DNA of 64,000 nucleotides from Pseudorasbora parva (GCF_024679245.1 NC_090182.1:33689047-33753046), one strand, 5' to 3'. Positions 44,851 through 55,950 are shown, counted from the first letter of the stretch. Translations and numbers: made by a program. Notes: generated from the letters alone by a model not told the origin.

Positions 44851-45784
44851 ATGGATCCAGCGAAGATGAACGAATTACAGGAGTATCTCAACGCGAACAG
44901 TCTGCGGATGGATCGCCAGGAGCAACAGGCGACTGCTACCACCCAGGCATTACAGGCGATGGCGGAGCAGGTGTCCGAGCTCTCCAACCAACTTCAACAG
45001 CTACGGATTCCCACTGCGCCCCCACCAACGCCGCCGCTTCCCCAGCCACCAGCTGACATCAACCCGCACGAGCCCCGGATTTCCGACGCCCGAACGCTAC
45101 GCTGGTGAGCCCGATCTTTATAGATCCTTCCTAACAAGATGTTCATTGTTCTTTTCTCTGCAATCCACCACGTTCGCTTCAGAGACTTCCAAGGTGGCGT
45201 TGGTAATCAACCTGCTCACGGGCCGTGCGGCACGCTGGGGAACGGCGGTTTGGGAGAATCGCCATCCGTGTTGTTCCTCATTCCTCGCACTCACGGAAGA
45301 AATGAAACGGGTCTTTGACCGAGCTGCCGTGGGACGGGAGGCGGCCCGCAGGCTTGCCGATTTGCAACAAGGCAGTAGACCCGTTTCTGATTACATCATC
45401 GACTTTCGTACCCTGGCCGCTGAGTGTGGTTGGAACAAGGAAGCGCAGTGGGACCGTTTCCTGCATGGGCTGGCTGACCGTGTACAGCGAGAGGTGTACG
45501 CCATGGATTTACCTACGGATCTCGATGGACTGATGACGTTAGCACTTCGAGTTGACTCACTCCTGGAATCCCGCTTTCATATGCGGAGGACATCTGAGTT
45601 TCGTGAGTCCAGTGGCGCCTACACGGTCAGCCCCACCAACGATCCCGAGCCCATGCAGGTGGGTAGAGCTCGGCTTTCCCGGGAGGAGAGAGAGCGTCGC
45701 AGAGCGGGGGGTCTCTGTCTCTACTGTGGCGCGGCGGGGCATTTCCTCAACCAGTGTCCAGTAAAAGATCGAGCCCGGCAGTAG
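44851..45784 (+). pseudogene. gag of the sushi-like element, one frameshift
   Basis: It starts at 44851 (MDPAKMNELQEYL), 16 bases after the LTR. An N-terminal coiled-coil-like region rich in Gln (TTQALQAMAEQVSELSNQL) and a Pro-rich linker follow. One inserted base near 45084 moves the reading into the frame that continues through the capsid-like domain (INLLTGRAARWGTAVWEN; SDYIIDFRTLAAECGW). The C-terminus carries a retroviral zinc knuckle [14 protein letters not shown] (C-x2-C-x4-H-x4-C, about 45715-45756). The end overlaps the start of the pol frame by about 30 bases, the usual place for a translational frameshift between gag and pol. Confidence 0.85.
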
Positions 45785-48700
45785 TAAGGAGGTTACTGTC
45801 GGGTGGAGCTGCGTTGGAGAAAGCCTCGTCTGCGACTCTCCTTCCGGGAAGATTGCAGTGGGCAGCCAGTTTTCACATCTGCCAAGCCCTCATGGATTCT
45901 GGAGCAGAGGGTAATTTTATCGATCAGACTCTGGCACAACGTCTCAGGATTCCCGTCACCCCCCTTTCCAGTACCATTTCTGTTCACGCCCTCAATGGCC
46001 AGACTTTACCCACCATCACCCACATCACTGAAAACATTACACTCACCATTTCTGGGAACCACACAGAGACTATCACATTCCTCCTCACTGACACTCTTCA
46101 TGCACCTGTTGTCCTCGGTCATCCCTGGTTACAGAAACACAATCCCAGGGTTGACTGGGGACATAATACTATCACATCCTGGAGTAATCAGTGTTATGCC
46201 TCTTGTCTTGTGTCTGCTCATTCGTGTATGTCTAGTTTTGTGTTGCAGGAGGAGACGGTGGATTTATCTAACATGCCTAAGGAGTACCTCGACCTGAAGG
46301 AGGTGTTCAGTAAGTCCCGGGCTGCTTCTCTTCCTCCTCATCGTCCCTATGACTGTGCTATAGATCTACTTCCAGGCAAGTCTCCGCCTAAGGGCAAGTT
46401 ATATTCACTTTCTACTCCTGAAAGGGAGGCCATGGAGAAATACATTTCTGATTCTCTAGCTTCCAAGTTCATCCGTCCTTCCTCTTCTCCAGCGGAGGCG
46501 GGGTTCTTTTTCGTGGGTAAGAAGGATGGTTCTCTGCGACCTTGCATTGACTACCGGGGGCTGAATAACATCACGGTAAAGAATACTTATCCTTTGCCGT
46601 TGATGTCTTCAGCCTTCGAGAGGTTACAGGGCGCATCCATATTCACGAAATTGGATTTACGCAATGCCTATCATTTGGTGCGCATCAGGAAAGGGGATGA
46701 ATGGAAGACTGCTTTTAACACCCCCAGGGGGCACTTTGAATATTTGGTCATGCCCTTCGGGCTGTCCAACTCTCCCGCAGTCTTCCAGACACTGGTCAAT
46801 GACGTGCTGGGAGACATGGTAGATCAGTTTCTTTATGTTTACCTGGATGACATACTGATTTTTTCTTCTTCTCTCCAGGAACATGTCCAGCACGTCAGAC
46901 TAGTGTTACAGAGGTTGCTAGAGAATGGGATTTTTGTCAAGGCGGAGAAATGCGCGTTTCATGCAGTCTTGTACCATTTTTAGGTTACATCATCTCGTCC
47001 GAGGGAATGCGCATGGATCCCGATAAGGTTAGGGCTGTGATAGATTGGCCAAGTCCAGATTCCCGTAAGGCCCTACAGAGGTTTCTGGGGTTCGCCAATT
47101 TTTATCGGCGTTTTATTCGCAACTTCAGCCAGCTAGCCGCGCCTCTGACTGCCTTGACCTCCACCCGAACGGCGTTCAGGTGGTCGGTTGCAGCCGAGAC
47201 TGCATTTACCAACCTGAAGAGCCGCTTTGTTTCGGCTCCCATTTTAGTGACCCCTGATCCATCACGCCAGTTTGTGGTGGAGGTCGACGTGTCAGAGGTG
47301 GGGGTAGGAGCGGTTCTATCCCAGCGCTCTTCCTCGGATGATAAGATGCACCCTTGCGTGTTTTTTTTCTCATCGCTTGTCACCAGCCGAACGCAATTAT
47401 GACATTGGTAATAGAGAGCTGTTGGCAGTCAAACTGGCATTGGAGGAGTGGCGTCATTGGCTAGAGGGGTCGGGGGTTCCTTTTATCGTTTGGACCGACC
47501 ATAAGAATCTGGAATACATCAGATCTGCTAAGAGACTCAACTCCAGGCAGGCTCGGTGGTCCCTTTTTTTCGGACGTTTTGACTTTTCTCTTTCGTACCG
47601 CCCGGGTTCCAAAAACATCAAACCCGATGCTTTGTCGCGCGTTTTTGACCGCTCCGAACGCCCGTCTACTCCCGAGTGCATTTTACCTGAGAGACTTAGA
47701 GTCTCCACACTCGTATGGGAGGTCGAATCGAAGGTCAGGACGGCCTTAGAAGGGGTAACACCTCCGCACGGTGGACCAACGAACCGATTATTCGTTCCGG
47801 AGGGAGTTCGGTCCGACGTTGTTCCAATGTCGCTTGTCATCCAGGAGTTAATAGAACCAAATTTTTGGTTAAGCAACGATTCTGGTGGCCCGGTATGGCT
47901 CGTGACATCCGAGATTTTGTTTTGGCCTGTTCAGTCTGTGCCATGGGGAAGACATCTAACCGCCCTCCCGATGGGCTCCTTCAACCGCTGTCTGTCCCTT
48001 CGAGACCCTGGTCCCATATCGCTCTAGATTTTATCACCGCCCTCCCGCCCTCCCAGGGCAAGTCGGTTGTTTTTACCGTCGTGGACCGATTCTCGAAGAT
48101 GGTACATTTTGTTCCCCTGCCCAAATTACCTTCAGCCAAGGAGACAGCGGTAGCTGTCGTCGATCACGTCTTTCATTTAAATGGCCTTCCGATGGACGTG
48201 GTCTCCGACAGGGGACCCCAGTTCGTGTCCAAATTTTGGCGAGAATTTTGTAAATTATTAGGGGCGACGGTTAGTTTGTCTTCAGGGTTTCATCCTCAGA
48301 GCAATGGCCAGACAGAGCGGGCCAACCAGGACCTTGAGAGAGGGTTACGATGTTTGGCCTCCAGAAATCCTTCCTCCTGGAGTCAACTCATCTCATGGAT
48401 TGAGTACGCACATAATTCATTACCAGTGTCAGGTACGGGCCTTTCGCCTTTTGAATGTAGTTTAGGGTACCAGCCACCTATCTTTCCCAGTCTGGAATCC
48501 GAGGTCGCGGTCCCCTCCGCGCATGCCTTCGTCCAGAGGTGTCGAGACACTTGGAGTAGAGCCCGTGAGACTCTGCTCCGGGTGGGTAGACGCACCAAGG
48601 CCCAAGCCGATCGCCACCGGTCTAAGCCTCCCGTCTACGTCGTGGGTCAAAAAGTGTGGCTTTCTTCTAAGAACATTCCTCTCCGCTCCGTGAGTAATAA

Positions 48701-48880
48701 GCTAGCCCCTAAATTCATTGGCCCGTTTACTGTCACCAAGATTCTTAGCCCGGTGACAGTCCGCCTCAAACTACCTCCCGCGTACGGGAGAATTCACCCC
48801 GTGTATCATGTTTCCAAATTAAAGCCTGTTTTTCATGCTCCTATTAATCCGCCTACCCCGGTTTTGCACCTGACCTTCGC
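45754..48880 (+). pseudogene. pol of the sushi-like element (protease, RT, RNase H, integrase), multiply frameshifted
   Basis: The first frame (45754-46983) contains the protease active site [11 protein letters not shown] (about 45890) and RT with [11 protein letters not shown] (about 46650) and YLDDILIFS (about 46840). The frame shifts near 46970, again near 47355 at a run of eight T, and again near 47800. RNase H is seen in [15 protein letters not shown] (where the first acidic residue's surroundings differ slightly from the usual T-D-A/S), [11 protein letters not shown] and WTDHKNLEY. Integrase follows in the last frame: CHPGVN with [20 protein letters not shown] (D, about 48020), VVSDRGPQF (D, about 48205), [12 protein letters not shown] (E, about 48316). 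The first zinc-binding His region before CHPG is altered. The frame runs through into the LTR remnant. Confidence 0.88.
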
Positions 48881-49036
48881 CGCAGTTCGCCTGCCTGTGC
48901 CCTGGAGCCTGTCTCTTTGCTACTTTTGCCTGTTATTTGAGTCTTGTTTATTGTTGACGCTTGCCGTCCTGTGGAACAATAAACTTGTTTTTGATTCCCT
49001 ATTGGATCCTCTCTGTCTCTCATTACAGCCGTGACA
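48866..49036 (+). repeat. 3' LTR remnant (171 bp) of the sushi-like element
   Basis: It corresponds to the last 171 bases of the 5' LTR (44664-44834) with two differences by eye (CTGAG/TTGAG and TTCGCT/TTCCCT). The first 288 bases of the LTR are missing. Confidence 0.9.
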
Positions 49037-49041
49037 TCATC

Positions 49042-50163
49042 CTTGAACTACTGGTGAAATTTACGGAGTCTATTGATATGCATAGAAATGTCAAGTGCAT
49101 AGATACCAGGGTCAGAAAAAATAGTTCAAGAAATCATGTTTGAACTTCCGAAGGAACACCGTAGAGTCATAAGTCTGTTTATACTTTTTAAGTTTGAAGA
49201 CTCCTTGGCCAAAAATATAGTCAAAATGTCACACTTGAACTACTGATGAATCTATTACCATGTATAGAAAGTTCAAGTTCATAGACTCTTTGGCAAAAAA
49301 TAAGTTCAAAAGTTCATCCTTGAACTACTGGTGAAATATACGGAGTCTATTGATATGCATAGACATTTCAAGTTCATAGATACCAGGGTCAGAAAAAATA
49401 GTTCAAGAAATCATGTTTGAACTTCTGAAGAATCACCTTAGAGTCATAAGTCTGTTTATACATTTTAATTTTGAAGAATCCTTGGCCAAAAATGTATTCA
49501 AAATTTCACACTTGAACTATGATTAATCTATTACTATGTATAGAAAGTTCAAGTTTTATAGACTCTTTGGCAAAAAATAAGTTAAAAAGTTTATCCTTGA
49601 ACTACTGATGAAACATTAGGAGTCATTGGTATCTATTGGACTCAATTGGTATACGGTTCAAGTTCATACTCTTTGGCAAAAAATAAGTTCAAAAGTTCAT
49701 CCATGAACAACTGATGAAATATACAGAGTTTTGGTATGCATAGAAATGTCAAGTTCATAGATACCAGGGTCAGAAAAAATAGTTCAAGAAATCATGTTTG
49801 AACTTCTGAAGAAACACCGTAGAGTCATAAGTCTGTTTATACATTTTTAGTCTGTCTCCTTGGCCAAAAATATAGTCAAAATTTCACACTTGAACTACTG
49901 ATGAATCTATTACTATGTATAGAAAGTTCAAGTTCATAGACTCTTTGGCAAAAAATAAGTTCAAAAGTTCATCCTTGAACTACTGGTGAACTTTACGGAG
50001 TCTATTGATATGCATAGACATTTCAAGTTCATAGATACCAGGGTCAGAAAAAATTGTTCAAGAAATCATGTTTGAACTTCTGAAAAATCACCTTAGAGTC
50101 ATAAGTCTGTTTATACATTTTAAGTTTGAAGAATCCTTGGCCAAAAATGTATTCAAAATTTCA
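49042..50163. repeat. Satellite A array, right-hand end
   Basis: About four units continue after the sushi-like insertion and end within a unit at CAAAATTTCAC (50163), where the long-TIR transposon begins. Satellite A is not seen again to the right, so the array either ends here or was cut by a rearrangement. Confidence 0.9.
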
Positions 50164-50489
50164 CGGTAACACTTTACTTGAAGGGGTGTGCATAAGACTG
50201 ACATGACACCTTCATAATCATGACATGACACATCTATGAGTTTTTATGCATGTTTATAACAACTGTCATTAAGTGTCATTCGCTTAATTATGTCATTTTT
50301 AATGCAATGATGACATTTCAGAGTTGTCTTTGTTATGACAACTTGACATAAACCAATACATCATAACCTGTCAGTGTCTTTGTCATGACAACTTGACATT
50401 ACCAAGACAACATAACCAGTCATAAACAGACATGAAATGACATAGCAGATTAATTATCAAATTTAAGAAACTACTTAGCTTTTTGGGTT
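50164..50489. repeat. Left inverted-repeat arm, outer part
   Basis: It is complementary, with scattered differences and a small duplication near ATGACAT, to about 58050-58376. It breaks off at TTTTGGGTTTA, where the right arm continues GGGTTAACCTTAAACTGTC. Confidence 0.8.
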
Positions 50490-50501
50490 TACATTACATT
50501 A

Positions 50502-50514
50502 GTTGCTAGGCAAC
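50502..50514. promoter_or_regulatory. Palindromic X-box-like motif
   Basis: GTTGCTAGGCAAC matches the RFX-type X-box pattern (inverted GTTGC half-sites). It lies in the unassigned 140 bp between the broken inverted-repeat arm and the Harbinger terminus. A single motif match is weak evidence of function. Confidence 0.25.
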
Positions 50515-51137
50515 GTGGGGGAGAGGACGCTGGCGTTGTCTGTTCGCCGCTTCTCCACCCACAAATCATGTTAACTTCACTATTAAATTTAGATTTTATT
50601 TTATTTTCTTATGTTTGTGACTAGTCTAAAGGGGGTCGCACACCGGACGCGGAGCTCGGCGGCGCGCCACGTCTTTAAAATTCGAACACATTGTTTTCAA
50701 TGAGTGTACGCACACCGGTGGCGGCATTCGGCGCCTGTCCGCGGCGACTCAGGAAGTTGTTCTAAATCCTGCCGCGCCACAGAGCGCCATTTCAAGGCTT
50801 TATATTAAAAGTTCCCTCAAATCGTTAAGGTATACTGATTTCACCCTTTGCTACAAGACACATTTGTTTTACATTATGAGTTCAACAGCTTGAATAAAGT
50901 CTAAACATATTTTGGGGAAATGTATAATAAACGTAGCCTTTTAAAATATTTTATTTGCCTCTGTTGTGCCATTTTTCCATACAATAACCCCAGTGATGCG
51001 AAATAATAAAGCACAGGCAAATGTACCGTTTGCCTCTCGTGGTTACGTTCAGTCTTGTGCTGCCTGCCACCTACTGGATTTACCAGGTTATACACATTGC
51101 AGGTAATTTCAATAGCGTAGGCCTAGTAGTGATCACA

Positions 51138-53491
51138 ATGGATGACGAAAAACTGATCAATGAAGTAGAGAAATACCCTGAAATATTTGCTACAAACCAC
51201 AGATTCTTCAAAGGCAACATAAGAAAGTCAGCAGCGTGGAGGAAGATCGCCGAAGTTATCGGATTTTCAGGTAAGATTCTCTAATTTTTAGCTTAACGTA
51301 ACTTTACGACCTGAGGTAAAATGTTCAGTGTATGACGTTAGCAACGTCTGTATTTAATTGTACAGTACAAGTGTAAAATAACGTATAGTACAGACATTAT
51401 CTCAATTTTATAATGGTCTTAAAAATAACACTTTTGTTGACCACAAACGGACAACCTGCCTCAGAAACACAGTCAGGAATATGATTATAACTTAATTGAA
51501 GACAACGAAACAAGTAACGTTATAGCTTACACAAAAAACGTGTAGCCTTTTTGTTTTATTTAAACAAACAAATAGTATGAATAGCTTTAAGAAATATTGA
51601 AATTACTTTATAATAATACTAATAACTGATGAGTACAATCTAATAGGAACACTATGCTAATCAGAGACTAAATTGAGCAGGCATACATTAAGATATAATA
51701 TTTACATTACTCTAAAAGATATCACTTTTAAGTGATCTATTCTAAAAAATCAATTGAATGTAATAAATAAATAAATAAATAAATAAATAAACACCATGGT
51801 GACCATTAAACCATTTCATACTGCCAAGTTACATGTCCCTCAGCGTTAAAATACGAGCAGAATTTGTCTCGAACTGTGTAGGCCTCCCTTGCACCACGAT
51901 GTCCACCAGCAGTGGAGATGCTATCCATCGATCCAGTAGTTGGAGCACTGGTATTCAGCCACCTCTCTACTTCCACTGGCTTGAGTAGAAAGTTGTGCAG
52001 GATGCAGGCTGACAAAATAAGGCTGTTTATTTTGTCAGGGTGCATGTTGATCCTGCCATGCGGGATCCTCCAGCGAGATGACAATATTCCGAAGGCATCT
52101 TCCACCACATTGCGCGCTCGTGACAATCTGTAGTTGAAAATGCGTTGTTGAGTTGACAATTCCCGTCCAGGGTAAGGCCGCATCAAGTAGGTTTTCAACG
52201 GGAATGCTGCATCTCCGACAATGGTGAATGGCATGTTCCCCAGATGTTCTGCTCCTGGCACATGCATATCATCTGGCACCTCCAACTTCTTTGCATCCAG
52301 TGCCTGTCCTATGGCCGAGCCAGCAAAGACACCTCCATCGCTCGACCGTCCATACTCTCCAATATGAACTAGTCGGAAGTGATATTCAGAATCAACCACA
52401 GCCAATAAAACTACTGAGAATGTTTTTTTTATAATTAAAAAAAAGACTGCCCGAATGTGGTGGTGCAACGAGGAGGATGTGCTTCCCATCTATTGCTCCT
52501 ATACAGTTAGGGAAATTCCACCTAGTTGCAAATTTTGAGGCAATATTCCTCCACTCCTGCTCAGTTGGCCTTGAAAGGTGTGTCTCCATCATCCGCCTGT
52601 TAATTGCAGCACATGTGTCTTTGATGGATTTAGCCACTGTGCTCTCGCCCAATCGATAGTTGAAGGCAATTGTTCTAACTGAATTTCCTGTGGCCAGATG
52701 TCTGTAAAACATAAGCATTGATATAAATATTCATTTTCCCTCTTCACAGAAAATGAGTGTAGAACAAGATGGAAGGCACTTCTAGACAACTACATCAAAT
52801 GGAAGAAAAGACAGCAATTGCCAAGTGGCTCTGGAGCAATGCGTCAACAGGAGTGGAAATACGCTGCCGCAATTTCTTTCCTGAATATTTTCTTACAAAA
52901 TAGAAGGTAGATTTTACAGTAATATACTGCTAATTAAATGTCTTTAACATACAAGGCAAATGACTAAAGTATGACGAAGTAGGGTTTTAACTGTAAAAAA
53001 TTATGAAACTAAACTGTGCATGCTCTAATTTGTCTCTCTGTCTTTTTCTCAGTACAATCAGTAATGTTGACTTTGAAAACCATGTGGATGGGTCAAACCA
53101 TGAAGGTGATCTAGACACACAAATGAGTGCAGAAGAGGAAAGCCCAGTACAGGAGACAGCAGGGACTAGAAGTGAAGAAGTTTCAGAATGGCCCCAGAGA
53201 CCCAGGAAAAAAAAAAGAGATAACCCGAAAAGTCCAAACACAGAAATTAATGAAAAGCTTATGGATTTTTTAGTATCACCAACAGTGCCACCAAAACAAC
53301 ACGATGAAACTGAACTTTTCCTTTTAAGTTTAGCACCTCAAATGAGGTCCTTGGGGAAAAGGGAGCAGACAAGAACGAAAATAGAGATGCTACGCATCTT
53401 GGATGACATGGATGCGCAGAGTCAAGCAAATCATGGGCTTAGCTACCACACAGGACCACCAGTTTTTGGTAGCTGGAATGCTCCAAATTAA
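51138..53491 (+). CDS. MADF-BESS (Myb/SANT-like) protein of the Harbinger element, three exons
   Basis: The proposed join is 51138-51270, 52750-52906, 53053-53491, giving 242 codons. Exon 1 starts MDDEKLINEVEKYPEIF and holds the first MADF helices (TNHRFFKGNIRKSAAWRKIA). It ends at a GTAAG donor. Exon 2 (after TTCACAG) continues ENECRTRWKALLDNYIKWKK, the second half of the MADF fold, and ends at GTAG. Exon 3 (after TTTTTCTCAG) has an acidic linker, a basic run PRKKKRDNPK that could be a nuclear signal, and a C-terminal BESS motif, FLLSLAPQMRSLGKREQTRT, about 50 residues before the end. All junctions keep phase and no stop interrupts. AATAAA is at 53721. The likely role is a DNA-binding partner of the transposase. 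Splicing is predicted, not observed. Confidence 0.8.
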
Positions 53492-54229
53492 AGTATTTGC
53501 GGCACCCTCAACTTTCTCAACAGACCATATGTATTAAGTTAACTAAGATCTAATGTTTATGTATTTTTTTGTTCATCTGTCTGTCTGTCTGTCTGTTTGT
53601 TTGTTTGTTTGTTTGTTTGTTTGTTTGCTTGCTTGATTGTTAACCTACTTCTGTTTTATGTTAGATTACTTACTGTTTTTTTTTTTCTTACTCTAGTATG
53701 AAATGTTTGGGCCCACCCTTAATAAAATGTATGTAAAGGCTGGCTAAATTGGTCAGCAATTCTTATTAGTAAGAGTATCATTACTGTTATATCTATAGTT
53801 CATTACTGTAATATCTATAAATGGCTCACAATAAAATCTATTTAATGAAATCTTGAAATAATATCTTCATTCTTTAAACGGTATAACATTATTACAGAGT
53901 AGATGAGATAGGCAAATAGTTTATATACAGAAAATTACTTACCTCAAAGTTACTGCAAGTTTTTCCTTTGGCCCAATTGGTGTCCGGTAATTTATAGACA
54001 TCCCTGTGATGTCAGGTCCAATAACTGACAAAAGATCCTCCATCTGCTCTGCACTCATTCTGAAGTACTGCAGGTGCTTTTCTGGGCTTAATTGCAGCTC
54101 CTGAACAAGATGGTGGTAAGCACCAAATTGTTTCCTTTTTTCATTTAGAGGGTGTACCCAAATTCGATTGCCTCTATTTTTGATTCTTCGACGTAAAAGT
54201 AGCAGTGCAGCAGTTTTTTTGTTGTCCAT
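51806..54229 (-). pseudogene. Harbinger-type DDE transposase (HARBI1-like), two exons, one homopolymer frameshift
   Basis: Exon 1 is 54229-53943 (MDNKKTAALLLLRRRIKNRG; PIGPKEKLAVTL), ending at GTAAG. Exon 2 starts at 52701 after TTTTACAG, giving LAVTLRHLATGNSVRTIAF in phase. Exon 2 carries the DDE_4 nuclease: first D in GAIDGKH (about 52476-52496), second D in IVGDAAFPL (about 52220), E in NVVEDAFGIL (about 52095), ending at 51806. A run of eight A on the coding strand (52424-52431) has one base too many for the family reading, shifting the frame between FFNYKK and TFSVVLLAVVD. Apart from that, about 390 codons are open, so one base separates it from a complete gene. An assembly or sequencing error is possible. 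Confidence 0.85.
53577..53640. repeat. (TCTG)n/(TTTG)n microsatellite
   Basis: Tetranucleotide repeats CTGT then TTTG lie just downstream of the MADF-BESS stop codon and upstream of its AATAAA, within its 3' untranslated region. Confidence 0.9.
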
Positions 54230-54279
54230 CAGTATTTGATCTATTTAAGAAGGACATGAAAAACAGGGCATTCAAAACC

Positions 54280-54528
54280 GGTAACACTTTAGTATAATGG
54301 TCCTTAGTTAACATTAGTTAATGTATTAACATGAACTAACCATGACCAATACATTTGTTACTGTATTTGTTCATCTTTGTTAATATAAGTTAATACAAAT
54401 ACTGTTCATGGTTAACTATTGTAGTTACCTTATGTTAACTAATGACCATTATCCTAAAGTTAGCCAAAAAATGTATTAGTAGTTAGCCTAATACATAAAC
54501 TATAATAACTTTATTGTAAAATGTTACC
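54280..54528. mobile_element. MITE-like element, about 250 bp
   Basis: It starts GGTAACACTTTAGTATAATG and ends ATTGTAAAATGTTACC, an imperfect terminal inverted repeat. The interior is partly palindromic (TTAGTTAACATTAGTTAATG and CTTATGTTAACTAATGACC). It encodes nothing. Its first 12 bases match the terminus of the long-TIR transposon, suggesting related transposases. Target duplication is not clear. Confidence 0.6.
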
Positions 54529-54810
54529 CAAATAACTTGTTTATTTAACGTTTTCATGTGGACTAGCAATAATATGCTACTATGTAACACAGTTGTCTAG
54601 ACAACCGATACAACAAAACAATAGCAGACGTAATGTGATTTTCATTAATGAACCTTCAACAGTGAGCTATTACACACTAAAAATTAAAAAACTAAATAAT
54701 AAATAAATAATAAACAAAGTAAGAACTCACCCATTGTGCAGCTCTTCTTCAGAAGTCGATTCAAAATCGAGCTCGCGCGTATAGAATGTGCACGTCCGGT
54801 GTGCGATACC

Positions 54811-55195
54811 TGAGACGCGGCGCCGCTTACATTAACGTTACAGGTTTTATTGAACTAAATACATTGCAATCGGCCAAAACGAATACGCAGTTTACTTTTC
54901 TAAACAAAAGCGCTCCAAGTCCGTGTTTCTCACACTGTTCGTGTGAATCGCGGCGCAGTTCTGCACAAACACACAAAATACCGGCAGTTCAATGGGGGAC
55001 GCGCATCTCTTAAAGGGGCCGCGCTATATTCCTCCTCCAGGTATGGTGTGGTTCTGGTGCGCTCCCAGGTCCGCATGACAGCTTTCACATTACCAACTTT
55101 TCATAAGAACTGTGCCCTGTTCTGAACTAAACTGCCAGTATAAAAACTCAGAAACTCAGAAGACAACAATCTTCAAGATACAGTAAAGCTCCCAT
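54811..55195. other. Unassigned sequence right of the Harbinger element
   Basis: It contains GC-rich patches (GACGCGGCGCCGC) and short open frames without recognisable domains. It may hold more of the Harbinger end or an older insertion. Nothing can be called a gene. Confidence 0.3.
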
Positions 55196-55199
55196 GTAT

Positions 55200-55442
55200 A
55201 ACGGATTGGCACCTCAAAATAATATGTGTGTGTGTGTGATGGGTAGGTAGGGGTAGGGGTATTTGTGTGTCTGTGTCTGTGTCTGTGTGTGATGGGTAGG
55301 TTTAGGGGTAGGGGCATTGTGTGTGTTTGTTTGTGTGTGTGTAATGGGTAGGTTTAGGGGCAGTGTAAGGGGATAGAATGTACAGTTTGTACAGTATAAA
55401 AAACATTATGCCTATGGAGAGTCCCCACAAAGATAGTGAACC

Positions 55443-55508
<66 letters not shown>

Positions 55509-55510
55509 TC
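55200..55510. repeat. GGGTAGGTTTAGGGGTA minisatellite and (TG)n microsatellite
   Basis: Several short units of GATGGGTAGG(TTTAGG)GGTAGGGG are interspersed with TG runs (55223-55350). A nearly pure (GT)n tract of about 60 bp follows at 55446-55507. The intervening text (GAGAGTCCCCACAAAGATAGTG) looks like a dispersed repeat. Confidence 0.85.
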
Positions 55511-55721
55511 AACAGATATCTCCTTGTTATTTCAGATGATGAGAGAAATGAGAACTTCTGACCAGCCTTGTTGACAGAAAGTCAGGCTAGGGAATTTAAA
55601 AACAAGCATCCTTGGTTAGAGTGGAGGCTGGAAGGACAGTAAGTTAGGTAGATAACAGCTGATAAAACCTGTGTTTCAGGTACCATTTTCATATAACATT
55701 TGATGCTAAATGTAGCTCTTA

Positions 55722-55950
55722 AAGGTATAGATCACCCAAAAATGTAAATTGTGTTATAATTTCCTCACCCCCTAATTTGTTCCAAAACTGTGTGAGTTTC
55801 TTTCTTCTGTTTAATGCAAAAGATGATATTTTGAGAAATGTTGGTAAACAGACAGTTGGCAGCATGCATTGACTTTCATAGTCTATATTTGTTCCTACTG
55901 TGGAAGCCACTGGGTGCTGCCAACTGTCTGATTACCAATAGTTATCCTTA
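55722..55950. mobile_element. One arm of a palindromic cyprinid-type MITE
   Basis: The stretch from AAAGGTATAGATCACCCAAA through TGAGTTTCTTTCTTCTG to the turn CCTACTGTGGAAGCCACTGG resembles, from memory, a very abundant fish MITE with long inverted arms. Only the left arm and part of the return arm (GGTGCTGCCAACTGTCTGATTACC) are present. It encodes nothing. Confidence 0.55.

Larger units (their letters stand above)
44376..49036 (+). mobile_element. Ty3/gypsy retrotransposon of the Tf1/sushi type, 3'-deleted
   Basis: A full 5' LTR (44376-44834) and a 3' LTR remnant (about 48866-49036) are flanked by the 5 bp duplication TCATC (44371-44375 and 49037-49041) in satellite A. The interior has gag with a zinc knuckle and pol in the order protease, RT, RNase H, integrase. 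A deletion joins the last part of pol to the middle of the 3' LTR, removing the polypurine tract and any chromodomain. Several frameshifts break gag and pol. The pol sequence and the apparent self-priming site place it with sushi-like chromoviruses, by knowledge of that group. Confidence 0.9.
50631..54810. mobile_element. PIF/Harbinger transposon with transposase and MADF-BESS genes
   Basis: The ends share GGTCGCACACCGGACG (left, 50634-50649) and CGTCCGGTGTGCGA (right, about 54793-54806) in inverted orientation; exact limits and the target trinucleotide are not certain. Two genes lie inside on opposite strands: a Harbinger-type DDE transposase (minus) and a MADF-BESS DNA-binding protein (plus). 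Elements of this superfamily characteristically carry such a pair, the second protein helping transposase entry into the nucleus and recruitment to the ends. A MITE at 54280-54528 is nested upstream of the transposase. Confidence 0.82.

Noticed and set aside
50502..50514. Promoter of a host ciliary gene driven by an RFX X-box
   Set aside because: There is only a single motif, with no host gene downstream; the nearest genes belong to the Harbinger element. Retained only as a low-confidence motif.
51021..51284. Longer N-terminus for the MADF protein from an upstream ATG at 51021
   Set aside because: The upstream residues are hydrophobic and unlike MADF proteins. The ATG at 51138 gives the typical acidic start followed at once by the first MADF helix.
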